From the NCBI RefSeq assembly GCF_021347895.1, contig NC_067116.1:38149677-38213676 (forward strand): a stretch of 64,000 bases of DNA, given 5' to 3'. The DNA is from Acanthochromis polyacanthus (Eukaryota; Chordata; Actinopteri; Pomacentridae). The notes beneath the pieces were generated by a model. That model was not told the origin of the DNA. It saw only the letters and a list, made by a program, of their open reading frames with translations, and made no database searches. Both the position numbers and the translations under genes were made by a program. Of this stretch, positions 25,601 to 36,964 are shown piece by piece; the first letter of the stretch is position 1; each line of letters begins with the position of its first letter.

Positions 25601-28600
25601 TTCAGTCTTATTACTGACAACAATGAAAGCCCTCCTGCTTTATTCTCTTCTAGTCTTCCGTCTGGTCTTCTCCTATCAATCACTACCATTCTTTCTTTCC
25701 TAAAATTACCTCCAGCCCTGTGGCCCTCAGTGGCCATAACAGTGTCTCCTCCATCTCGCTGAGCCTGTGTGATAATTTCTCCGCTGAGCTGTTATGATGG
25801 AGATAACGGCCGCCGTCTCTTCTCCTGGATTCATCGCTCTTGTTAATGCGCTCTGAGTCTTGTTATATCCAATTATCCAACGCGGGGAACGGCCTGTTTC
25901 TCCATATGAACTTTTCTCCTGTAGTGAATACATTAGCAAAAGTGGAACTAAATGGATTTTATGCACGGTGGAAGAATTTTGGCCTATTTCGAGCTCATCT
26001 CCAGCGTTTGTCAAACTGAGATCGCCAGTCGATGATTAAAAACCAGCACAAAAACTTATGATTTCAGTCACTTTACATTACAGCCTGGTAATGAAAGTGT
26101 CATTATTTTTGTAATTATGGAGCACCAGTGTTATAACTAAATAATTACTGGGTACAACAAAATGGTTACAGATGCCAAAACTCTTCTAATAAAGGAGTAA
26201 CAGCTTGCAAATGATGGTATAACTACTCTTTAAGTTGCAGGACTCTTATGAAATAATTACAAGGTACAGAGAAAACACAGAAATGAGGAGCTTATTCATC
26301 ATAGGATGCAGAGCTGTACTTATGGACAGACTAAACCAATACTTATAAGAGAGGGTAATTTATGTATCGGTTTAACAGGCCACCACTTTAAATTCATTGG
26401 GCTGTATCCCTGCAGCCTGTAATTATTTCACCAGAACATCCTCTAAGGTTAAAATAGTTACATGATTCAGCTCCCAGTATAAATAAAGAATGTTGCCCTT
26501 TAGTTTAGTTTGTTTTGTTCTATTAATACATTATAGTGTCTTTTATACCTGTCTAGTAATTACAAAATGCCTCGACTACAATTTGGGGGATTTGATCTAA
26601 AGCGTTACTGTGAACTGGAGTCAGAGGCTATTTATGGCTGTAATTAAACCGAGTAATTGGGCTAACAAGCTGTGCTCCGACACACATTTACTGAGCTCTA
26701 ATTGGACAGGACGTCTGCATGAACTCAGGTTCTTCTTCGAGTTCATAAAATTCTGTTGTGACCAAAACAGTGTTGAACCATCATTTGTGTACAGTGTAAT
26801 AACGCCCCAACCCCCCCAACAATCCATAATGTGGCAATGAATTTGGCGCTTTGAGGAAAATGTGGAAAATGAAGCCAGACGTCCTGCGTGACTTTCAGTA
26901 GTTCTTCTGTTTAGGTGTTGGAGATGGAAGATTAGCCACTCAGGATGACAGCTCTGCAGGCGAATGAATACCTGTCTGGTTTAAGAAGGTGGAGGGTGAT
27001 TTACAAGGGAATGTGCGGCCACTAAGCGAGACAGATGCCAGCAGCTTGGGACTTGGATGGAAAGTGTGTTATATATACGGAAGCATCCCATGGTGAGGAC
27101 AGTGGTATTTTTTCCACTGCTGTCAGGGTTATTTTAATAAGAGTGGACCTTTTCTCGTGGACGGAAGAGACAGTGGAGCCGGTGCCATTTCCACCCTTGT
27201 CTGGCATCCACGGCATGCAGCAGAAAGGCACTCAGACTATGATGCAGAGGCTGAGGTGCAGATCGGGTGACCAGCACTGAATAAGAAGCCTGAATTGGAG
27301 GGATAATACTGAATATTGCAGAAACTCTATCTTCCCCTACCTCTCACCATTGTTCTCTATCAATAACCCCTTCCATTTTCTCATCTGTGCTTGCGTCAGA
27401 TCTGTTTCTAACTCGATTTTTTGGTCTCTCCACCAGGCCTACCCTCTCAGCTCTCTAGGAAAGAAGCAGCCAACAGTGCTGGTGATCTGTGGTCCGGATC
27501 AGAATGGATCCATTGGCCTGGTTTGCGCCCGACACCTGCGCATGTTTGTAAGTAACTTACAGAGACACATCAGGCCAAGAGTGAATTCTTACCCAATGTA
27601 ACAACATGTCAAATTAGCAGCTATTAAACACAGGCTGGTAATTACAGAGTCATTCAGGCAATTCAAAAAAAGTCCTCTCACAGACATCAAATTGTGTGGT
27701 AACTAACAGGGGATCTCCATATACGGGCCCTCGGCGCTTTACAGAATCTCATTTCAGCTCCTGTAAATGGCTCCGAGCAGTTATCCCATTACCATCTCTG
27801 CAAGGGCACTCAGACAGTCGTGAGATCATGCTATTGTTACTCTCGTTAAAACCATCTTGTGCATCGCCTCTCCCGCCGCGATGTGATGTCATGACCACGA
27901 TGTCTGCATCTCAGGCCGCATACCAACACATCTCAGGGTCGTTTTGTTAGGTGCTGGGGTCCTGCGCCAGTCTACAACTTTACTGGAAGGGAAATATGGG
28001 ATATGTGTTTTTGGGATCTTTGGCTCAGAATGGAATGCATCTATACACTTTACCATATGTGTCTGACGTACTGGATTCACAACACATTGATAGTTCTGAT
28101 TAAAACCATGTTAGACAGACTTTATTTAAGCAGCCCGGTGGCTCTCTGTGGAGTCTCTCTCTCCCACTCTGTCTTTTCCCTCTCAAGGCCAAGAACAAGG
28201 TCAGAGGTCAGCTTTGAGGGAGATATATTTCACCCTGGAATTCCAGAAATGAATGAGAAGCTGTTACATAACTTAACCTGAAAACGGGGGAAAAATGACG
28301 CAGGTGGACACCGATTGTCTCTTCATAATGTATGCGTTGTGTCCGATATTTTGTCCATTTCTCTCTAATGTGTTTACCGTCTGCATCGGTGTGTTTTTCT
28401 AATATTGTGGGAAAAAACACACTGAAATGTGGTGCATAAATAAAAGTTTTACTATTATTATTTTTAAAGCGACTCCACACTACACCGATGCCGACTGGGA
28501 CTGACGCTGGTCTGAGCTCGCTCTAACTTGAGAAACATGAATACTTACTTTGGACGGCGAACAGCTTTCTTAGCGTATGTTTTTCACGGTGTGATGTGAT

Positions 28601-31600
28601 CCCTGTCAGCAGGACGACATGCAAGGATACACGTGAGACACACAGTTTAACAGGCACACACATATATATTTCTATACACACACGCACACACACACACACA
28701 TGCATGCATGGCCTGAAGCCCCTGATCTGGAACTGTGAGTGTGATTAGACAGAGCATAGAAATGAATGATCAGCTGCAGGCGAACAATTTCCTCCTCAAG
28801 TCACTCTGAGACAGCAGGTTGTGTGTCGTTCATCTTTGATTATTTCCACTGAGAGGTATGGAGCAGAACATACCGGATGATACAAATATTCCTTGATCAA
28901 AGCTTATGTCAAACAAAAATAAAAAACAGCAACGATGGTCATTAGTTCCGGTGTGCTGTTTGGATTCAAAAAGTGGAGATGATGTCAGGTTTGGCTCGCT
29001 GATGTGCTCCATAGACAATCACTGCATTCAAACGTTATGATGTTAGTCATGTTGTGGCTCGCATGCACCACCGTTTTATACCTCAGCAGCATTTTAAAGC
29101 AGGCTGTAAACTCCCTGTATGCCAAAATGTTACTTGTGCCTCCAGTTAAACATTTAAAAGTCTTAACTGTGTGCAGCAGACCTCATCCCTTCATGCTTAA
29201 TGGGCTGTTTGTAAAAACAGAATTGTACAGGACACCGAGACCATGATTTTGAGAAAGAGATGAACATACACGATCAAACATGGGAGCACACATTCAACGT
29301 ATTGACACCAGAAAGATTTATCTTTGTGAGTATGTAAAGGTCACGGATCACAGCTGCTTCCTGCTGAGCATCACAGGCCTTTCAGACAGCAGGGGTCTGG
29401 ATTTCTACTCTTCTCAGCTTCCAGCTCATAAGGGAAGCAGACTGCAGAAACGACAACACGTGATCGCCAGTTTTGTTCACTTGTTATGAACTGGAAGCCG
29501 AATGTACATTGAAGGATTATCCACACTGAATCATGGAAGTGTTGGCAGAAGCCGCTGACTCAGATCTTGACATTAGGTAACCTTTTCTCTCTTTGTGCTT
29601 CTTTCTCCTCCTTTGTGTTGTTTTCCTCTGTTGCCTCATCTCATGCAGGAATACGAACCAACCATCTACCACCCGAAACGCTCCCCTCACAGTCTACACC
29701 AGGATTTCACAGTTCAGTGTGAGAAGATGGACATCCCCTTCCTCTCCTATCTCCCTACAGAGGTCAGCAGTGCTTTTACACGACGAGACATTTTACAAAA
29801 GCTTCAGTTGTGTTGTTGCGTGCTGAAAAGATTGACAGTGGTCTTGAGAGATGTACTTAATCTTCTTTGTTTAAGAGTGATGCTACTTCCAAAACTAATG
29901 TGTGGTTGGTGGCAGCTGCCAGTCTATGCAAAGGTAACACAATCCATCAACCTGCACCTCTAAAACTCACTAGTTTTGTTTAATCTTTACTAAAACCAAA
30001 GTGTAAACACAATTAATTGCTTTGTAAAAGTGGTCCATGTGCTGGATTATTTCTTGGATCAGACCTTTGACTTCCTGGAGTCTCTGCTGGTTGCCTGGCA
30101 ATTGCCTCCAGTGACACAACATGTTAATTAGTGAGCTTTAGAGCTGGCAGTATACTGTTCTACCTTTGGAGAGAATCAAACTAATTGTCTGTCCTTGGTT
30201 AAAACCTTTATGTTAAGAGAGGCTAATTTGCTGCTGTCTGTAGCCCAATGGGCAGATATGAGAAAGTGGTATCTATCTTCTGATTTAACTCTCTGTAGAT
30301 ATGGGAAAGTCAGTGCTCCTCTACCTTTTCACCCTTGGATCTTGCCATTCATGTGGATGTTACTTTGACAAGTACCATGCACTCAAACACTGCTGCACAC
30401 CAAATGTCAAATGTCACTCTCTGATGGCAGTGGGCTCCACCAGCAGGAAAATCTATCCTGCTACACTGCAATAACTGCTCAGTAATAGTTAAAGGAAGAC
30501 GACCAAGTGCTCCAGATGTTCTGTCAATGCAATTCAGACCTACTTTTGGCAGCGTCTACGCAATATTAATATATGTTGTGGTTGATTAGCGTGTATATAT
30601 ACACCCAGAAACAAGCGATGTAACTTCCATTTGGGGGTTTAACTGTCCACAAAGCCTTAAATGTTTGGAGCAATCAAAGAAAAAAGGAGAGGAAAGCTTC
30701 GAGCTAGAGTGCTGTTGCTCCAGGACAATACACCCACTCACACAGCACAGGTGGCAGAAGCAGCCAAATGTGGCTTTAAAATGTTGCCTCATGCACCTTA
30801 TCTACCCAGTCTGGCACAGTCTGACTTCAATCTGTTTCCCAAACTGAAGTCACCATTTTCAAAATGATGATGAGGTCATGCATGCTGTTGAGAAATATCT
30901 GGAGGCTCAAGATGTGACTTTCTTCTAGAAGGAATAGCACCACTTGAACAATGGTGGATCAAGTGCATAAACGTTAAGTAAAAAATAATGAAAAGGTTTG
31001 AAAAATTATGCAAGAACAATCTTTTTTTTCATTTTCTGGTAAGGCCTGGAACTTTTTGAAGTACAAAAACTTCCAAGCTTGCTCAGGGAAATGCATGCTT
31101 TGTGACATTGAGCTGTTTAATTAACACCTGACTTGAGCCATTGGAGGGGTCCCAACCATCAGCAGGACTGGGAACCACTGATACCTGTGATCCAAAAAGT
31201 AAACTCTTCATTTTATTCATTCTGAGGTGTGTTCTGTTCAGGTGCAACTCATAAATGATGCCTACAACCTAGTGATTGATGCGATGCTCGGCCCAGAGGC
31301 GGACTGCACCAACATTAAGGAGCCCTACTCTGGTATTCTGGTCACTTTGAAGCAAGTCAAGATTCCCATTGCCAGTGTGGATGTGCCCTCAGGTAAGTGT
31401 TCATACAAACTGTAGCTATCAGACTCTAGGCCCAGAAACACAACATGATAAACGAGCCTCCAGGCAGCTGCCTAGGAGCTTTGGCTCACTGAGAGGAGTT
31501 TTCCAAGTCTGGAGGCACACATGGAGGATAAATCTAATGCTACAGTCAGCTCAGTGTGATGCCATCACACTCCACATACATTACCTGCTGAAAACACAAA

Positions 31601-31845
31601 AATATCACAATGGTCCTCTCCATAAAATCTTCTTTCTCTCTGCCTCAGGTTGGGATGTAGAGGAACCGAGTCAGGAGGGGATAAACCCAGAAGTTCTCAT
31701 TTCGCTTACAGCACCAAAGAAGTGCGCCATGAGTTTCTCGGGGAAGCATTTCTTGGCTGGACGTTTCCTGCCCTATGACATCCAGAAAAAATATGAGCTG
31801 AACCTCCCAGACTACCCTGGCACAGACTGTCTCATAGAATTGTAA
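19668..31845 (+). CDS. yjefn3: YjeF N-terminal domain-containing protein 3, 5' exon not found
   Basis: Five coding exons with canonical GT-AG junctions and consistent phases: 19668-19776, 27437-27547, 29649-29762, 31242-31392 and 31649-31845 (TAA stop). They encode about 226 residues. The product matches the YJEFN3/NAXE (AIBP) family, a Rossmann-like YjeF_N fold. Visible landmarks are [83 protein letters not shown] and [14 protein letters not shown] [16 protein letters not shown] epimerises damaged NAD(P)HX; zebrafish and mammalian AIBP-type proteins are linked to cholesterol efflux. In NAXE the phosphate-binding loop reads GxGNNGGDG, but here it is GPDQNGSIG, as in human YJEFN3, so epimerase activity is doubtful. 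The first exon begins with the third base of a codon, so an upstream coding exon exists and the mature N-terminus is missing. ATTAAA candidates for polyadenylation lie at 32286 and 32404. The neighbouring cilp2 supports the assignment. Confidence 0.93.
20021..21483 (+). mobile_element. Degenerate Tc1-like transposon in yjefn3 intron
   Basis: The ends are diverged inverted repeats: left cattgcctatcaaaagtatt, right reading inward caaggtccatgaaaactatt, both followed by a run of C and then TTGGA...TTTTCCC. In between, a broken + strand transposase is recognisable. The frame at 20689-20976 includes [13 protein letters not shown] sequence, KWSFLGTK, and [14 protein letters not shown], corresponding to the [10 protein letters not shown] block of Tc1 transposases. 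A later stretch near 21096-21160 matches the FQQDND...SPDLNPIE region with substitutions. Many stops and indels are present, so this is an old inactive copy. It lies in the 7.7-kb intron after exon 19668-19776. Confidence 0.8.
21484..27436. other. yjefn3 intron, unremarkable
   Basis: This is the rest of the large yjefn3 intron. No alternative exon of yjefn3 is evident. A short CA run lies near 23456-23478. A GC-richer patch at 23165-23340 stands out from the AT-rich surroundings and contains a near-perfect tandem duplication of ggccccacgcct. Nothing else was recognised. Confidence 0.55.
28675..28700. repeat. (CA)n microsatellite in yjefn3 intron
   Basis: A CA run with one CG interruption, followed by tgcatgcatg, in the intron between exons 27437-27547 and 29649-29762. 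Confidence 0.9.
30600..31063 (+). mobile_element. Internally deleted mariner copy in yjefn3 intron
   Basis: The sequence includes the C-terminal half of a mariner transposase (30661-30867): [20 protein letters not shown] with the second catalytic Asp, then [16 protein letters not shown] with the third Asp. Further on, decayed codons match ...DVTFF and ...KCI. The right end, ggaactttttgaagta (to about 31063), matches the inverted repeat of the related copy at 46621-47097. The left terminal repeat is lost or unrecognisable, so the left boundary is approximate. The N-terminal half of the transposase is missing. It lies in the intron before exon 31242-31392. Confidence 0.75.
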
Positions 31846-34256
31846 CACATGGAATCATCAGAGCCAGTGTGGCCACGCCTCATTTTAAAAATGTATGTTC
31901 GATCTATTCTCTTGTTTTTGTATTTTATAGATTGTTAATGTGACTTAATGTTAACATCTCAGTTGTGTAGATCAGGATACACCTTAACCAAATGTGCTGT
32001 TGAGCTACAGTAAACGGATAATATTTAGAATCTGTGGTTTGAGTCGTGTCTTTTTAGGGAACGGCATGAGGAGTTTTGTGTCAGTCTACCTGTACAAGCT
32101 GTAGCATTACACTTTGTCCTGATTACTTTGCAAAAGAAGCTTCTTTTTCCAGAGTCAGCAAGGAAGGAGGAATTTTCTATGACAACAGTCACTAGAATCT
32201 TTTTTTCATGTTCTGATGCCCATAAGCTCTCATGTTTACCTTTCTACTGAAGTGTGCTGCTGAGTTGAGTTGGTGTAGGTTGGTGATTAAATTTATATGT
32301 TTACATGTTTTTGCCTTGTTTTGTCAGCCTGCACTGCCGGATGACTTTTGTTTCAGTTACCTCATTTGCTTTTACAAAAAGCCCAGAGAGTTCTTGTTGT
32401 CCAATTAAACAAATATCAATTTCAAGGTACTGTCTGGTTTCTGGTGTTTTTTTTCCTTCACTTAAAATGAGAAATACAAGAAAAACAGCAACAAATACGA
32501 TGATATTAGAGATGCAAATGACTTAAAGCTGCACTGATTAATATTTTAGATCAACAATGGATCGAGTAAGGATGTAATATGAAAGGAGATCACCTACAGT
32601 GTGAAACTCACTGAGAACTGCCAATCAACTCTGCAGTTTCCATCATTGTTGTTCTGGTTTTTGAGTCTGTAACTTTCCTCTCAGTAAGCATGTTTTCAGC
32701 TGCAGTGGGGAAAGATCTGCTAAAAACCTGGTTTATGCTAGCAGTGAAACACCAAGAAGCAGATAAACAATTCTGCAATAATGTGGGAGGGCATAAGAAC
32801 ATTTAGCAGCTTCTCCATGAGATGGTGGAGACCAAAAACAGAGCCATAAGGAATTATGGATTCAAGGTATACAGAAACTAGAACCCTACTGATTTTTAGT
32901 GTTATGTGTATTTTGGGTGTTTAAAAAGGCAACATAGCAACATTCGCGAGGTGATAAAATTCTTTTTTCAGCATGCTTCACTGCAAAATATGACCAAAAG
33001 AACTAAATAAAGGCAGCTTAAAAAAACACAGAAAAGCATACATTTCTCTTATACTCTTCCAGTTCAAATATGCTTTCTGTCAACAATTTAACTTCATTAT
33101 TTTATTTGATCTTCAATGCTGAAGTAAGAATAGAACCCCTGAGTGCCAGGATAAATGTTTGCCAAAACAGGCTTTAAAGTCAACCTGTTCTGTTAAATGA
33201 TGGTCACTAATCACCAGACCACCAAGCTGCGTAATATCTCCATCACATGCAATTAGGGCTGGGCTTCTAAAATGAGCGCACTCTCTTACATCTGTTTCGT
33301 GGTCCCCAACTGGATTTGATTTGGAAGTGAAAGCCGTAAACAGGTGTGATGGAGCTATAATCAGCTGTGGAGGAAGGTCTCTCATTACTGAGCTCAGGGC
33401 TGCAGGCCGTGATGAGAGCGACTAAGCTGCTGTGCTGTTTACGGATGAGGTAATGTGTATTTATACAAAGCACAGGAGCTTCTTCTTCATGCTAATACAC
33501 TAATGCCCAGTGTGTGCGCACATATGCGAGTGGGTGTAGAAAGTCAGTGAAAAGGAATGTTGATCCATTTTTTTGCTTAGCGGCATTAAATCTGTCAGAG
33601 GCAAACTGACAAGGGTTGTAGAAATATGTCTGAGCTTTCAGCAGTCCTGTCTTTCATGCCTGTCCAATCGCTGTCAGGAAACAATGGCTTGTCGCCGCTC
33701 TGTCGTTTGTGCTTTTCCTGGGAGTAGCTGAGTAATGAGCTCTGGAGTCGCCGGTGGCCTGAAGAATCGAACAATCATGGCTGACAGCGGCAGTTGTTGT
33801 AATATCCAGTGAGAGACAGTCCGACATGGGAAAGAAGTGCCGTCAAAAGATTTAGCAGAATAAGTGACAGCAATCAGATGTGAGGCAGAGAGATAAAGTT
33901 CTCATAATGGAAGATGTATTAAAACTGTTAACTGTCTACAGAATCTCAGCACCAAATCTCACTGCCATGAAAAGTTTTCCAGAACTTTTTCATTATGATA
34001 AATAGTATTTTTATGGAAAGAAATCACTGAAAGGTTCAAATTTAAAACATATTTTAAAAGCCTGGCTTATCTGCTTTCCAAGTTTGATCATCTCAAGCAT
34101 TTAAAGGTTCCACGTAGAGAAAATTCTTTTTTTATTGTGTTTTGTGATTGTTATAAAATCATATGTTTACTTTTGCCATTTCTCAAGTCTCCCTATATAG
34201 CTAGTTACTCTCTTAGCTTTGTGAGTGAGAATACAACCCAGATCCTATGTAAAGCC
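31846..34256. other. yjefn3 3' UTR and intergenic DNA
   Basis: The first few hundred bases after the yjefn3 stop are probably its 3' untranslated region. ATTAAA hexamers occur at 32286-32291 and 32404-32409, the second followed by a GT-rich stretch (gtactgtctggtttctggtg) of the kind expected downstream of a cleavage site. Beyond about 32450 no gene or element was recognised. Confidence 0.45.
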
Positions 34257-34504
34257 TAACTAACTAACGTCTGTGTAGGTTCTCATTCATCCAGGTCATG
34301 GTTATCCAGAGTTGTTTAAATCAATCCACTGGACTTTAAGAAAGTTCCTTGAAGACGTTTCACCTCTCATCCAAGAGGCTTCTTCAGTTCACACCAACCA
34401 CCACCAGAACTGACGAAGCCTCTTGGATGAGAGGTGAAACGTCTTCAAGGAACTTTCTTAAAGTCCAGTGGATTGATTTAAATAACTTTGGATAACTAAC
34501 TAAC
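34257..34504. repeat. Large palindrome with 90-bp arms, flanked by a 12-bp direct repeat
   Basis: The left arm at 34301-34390 (gttatccagagttg ... cagttc) and right arm at 34407-34496 are near-perfect inverted copies, separated by a 16-base acaccaaccaccacca loop; only about four mismatches are seen. The sequence includes ccactggactttaag, gaagacgtttcacctc and ccaagaggcttc, a dispersed teleost/vertebrate repeat that I associate, with moderate certainty, with ends of Penelope-like retroelements. TAACTAACTAAC occurs on both outer sides (34257-34268 and 34493-34504, the latter overlapping the arm end). This is consistent with a target duplication, although the word is itself low in complexity. There is no coding capacity. 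Confidence 0.85.
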
Positions 34505-34779
34505 AGTCATTCAGCTCAATAGAAATAACTGCAGAGAGAGTTTTCTTCCTGAAGGAGGTGGGGACAGCAGCAGCTCATTGGTGTTCATAGCAAAACAGTC
34601 CATTTAGAACAACCTTTAAACCAGTGGTTGTACAGTTGTGGTAAAACAAGCCATCTTTGCAGTATTCTGAAAGAAAGACACAATGTATGGACATGCAAGA
34701 CTTTGATTACTTTGTTTAAAAAAGGGAACAAAAGATGGAAACTTTGTTTTATTTAAAAAAAAAGTAAAAAAAAAATCCA

Positions 34780-35170
34780 CATATGATGAAATAATGTAAA
34801 GTAGGCCGTGAAAAACACTATAGAGCAGTTTTCTTTGAAAAAAAATCATCATGAATTTTGTCCAAAAAAACGCCATAGTATACTATGTCGAAAAAAAAGA
34901 CATTTTTTCAACATGTCGTAAAAACATGCCATATGATGAAATAATGTAAATTAGGCCGTGAAAAACACCGTAGAGCAGTTTTCTTTGAAAAAAATCATCA
35001 TGAATTTTGTCCAAAAAAACGCCATAGTATACTATGTCGAAAAAAAAGACATTTTTTCAACATGTTGTAAAAACATGCCATATGATGAAATAATGTAAAG
35101 TAGGCCGTGAAAAACATTATAGAGCAGGTTTCTTTGAAAAAAATCATCATGAATTTTGTCCAAAAATTCG
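34780..35170 (-). repeat. Second array of the AT-rich satellite, inverted, about 2.6 monomers
   Basis: Three starts of catatgatgaaataatg lie at 34780, 34930 and 35079, so the period is 149-150 bp. Each full unit carries actatagagcag (one copy cgtagagcag, one tatagagcag), ttttgtccaaaaaaacgcc and the CATAGTATACTATG palindrome, matching in reverse complement the array at 12898-14025. Here the monomers are of one type with no A/B alternation. The array ends abruptly at about 35167, in the middle of a unit. Confidence 0.88.
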
Positions 35171-36749
35171 TGGTGACACAAAGTGAGATTCACATAAAGC
35201 AAAGGTTTTTCCAGGAGGTGTCCATCTTTGCTTTGGAAGACAGTCAACTAAGGTATGACGTCATGTTCAGCTCTGCCTTTCAACGTTCAACAGCATGCAG
35301 CATTAGTCTGCCAGTTTGTAACGTTGGAGTTGGGTTTGCACAAAGGGTCACATGAGGGGCCATTAGATGAATAATGGAGGTGAAAAGAAGGAAAAACTAT
35401 GTTCTGATACAAACATCTGTAATATTGTACTTATTTGGTTGTTTAAACTGTGTTAAACACTTTACCTGACATTTTAATGTTATTAAGTCTCCAACAGACA
35501 CTGGTCAGTTTATGGGGTGGGATACAAGCCATACATGTTGATTAATTTTTCACAGTTTGCTGTATTTTAAAAAAAATTTCACAATTCATATCTAAAATGT
35601 ATAAGGTCGCAAAAAATGGAAATGCAAATGAAATACAAATTCATCAAAATTGAACCTAAACACAGTACAAATTGCCAGCTTTCCTTTACAGCAACAAATT
35701 CAACATTTACTTTACCTTAGCCTTTATTAAGAAGCAATGATCTCAGGATCCACTTAAAAAGCTGCACTTATCTTGAAAGTCATTCTTCTAAAAGTTCCTG
35801 TTTAACACCCTTTTTAAAAATCTAGAACCAAGAGGGACCAATAAAAAGAGCTGAAAGCAATTAATGCTTTAATTTCCATGGCTTTTACAAGCGTCGTCGC
35901 TAAACAGCAACAATTCACATGCTGCAAATGAGCACCGAGTACATTGCACCTCATAAGCACGTCTCGTGTCTGCGTTCCGAGGACTTTTTCCTGAATGGCA
36001 TGCCATATGACGCCACTTCCACTCTTTGGCAGCGCATCACCCTGCAATCAGCAACTGTTAAAAAGTTACAAAACTGAACCAGAAGTTGAACCTAGAGGGA
36101 GCGCAGCATCTGGCACTGTCCTGTGTCAGTTGGGGGAGACGGAAACAGCGATTCAGACAGAGAAAGACCGAAGAGGGACCAAAGAAGGACACAACAGTTT
36201 ACAGAAGATAATTAGAAATGTCTTTGCATGTTTAACACATGAATAAACAGTTAATAGAATCTTGAGGTAAAGTAATGAATGTTTCAAACTAGTTTCCCAT
36301 GTTTTGAATTTTAGGAAAAAAAAAAGTCACAGAAGACAAAATATGAAACAAAAAGTACTTAAAAGGGCATTCTGATGTGTTGAAAGTCTGTCACGGAAAC
36401 CAAAAAAGGCATTCAAAAATGGCAACATGCACGAACACACCTGCTCTGTGGATAAATGTAACTTCGCTGGAGCAAAAGAGGGTTACAAAGAGGCAGAAAA
36501 ATTGAACTAATAATGTAAATTAGTCAGAAATTATGAGATCCTGCTCGGAAGGACAGGAAAACACCCTGTTATTTTCAGTAACCACAGCTACAAGCACACA
36601 CTCCCCACCTCCCCCTGCATGTGTGTCTCCACCCCCACCGTACCATCACCTTTTTTTGGACGATGATATGGGGGACCCAGATGTTACGTTTCACCGGCCA
36701 ATGGTGAGGAGAGAGGGGCTGGATTGGTGTGCACTCCTGATGCCCCCTC
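35171..36749. other. Intergenic DNA upstream of cilp2
   Basis: No gene was recognised. The last few hundred bases are C-rich (36600-36640, cccacctcccc-type) and would be the proximal promoter region of cilp2. Confidence 0.4.
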
Positions 36750-36757
36750 TTTTAAAA
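36750..36757 (+). promoter_or_regulatory. TATA-like box of cilp2
   Basis: TTTTAAAA lies about 210 bases before the cilp2 start codon in a locally C-rich region, which would place transcription start near 36780. A 17-codon upstream open frame (36791-36844) would then lie in the leader. A caveat is that 36868-36896 is a strong pyrimidine tract ending in TTTAG, so the start-codon exon could instead be entered by splicing from a more distant 5' exon. The call rests on motif and position only. Confidence 0.35.
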
Positions 36758-36964
36758 AGCTCCTGTCTCCAACTCGGCAGCTCGACTCACATGAGAGGCA
36801 GCAGAGGCGAGACTCCGCAGCATCACTCTCACCTGAGGAGCTGAAGAGACAGCTGAAGAACCGACTGACTTTTTTTTTTTTGTTGCTTTTCTTTAGTTTG
36901 TCTCAATGCTGTAGAAGATCAGAGAAAAACTAGAAAATCTTCTGCAACTGAGAGCGTTGGCACA

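Noticed and set aside
31369..31640. Continuous frame joining yjefn3 exons through 31393-31648
   Set aside because: It is retained-intron read-through; donor GT at 31393 and acceptor AG at 31648 restore the conserved PSGWDVE sequence when spliced.
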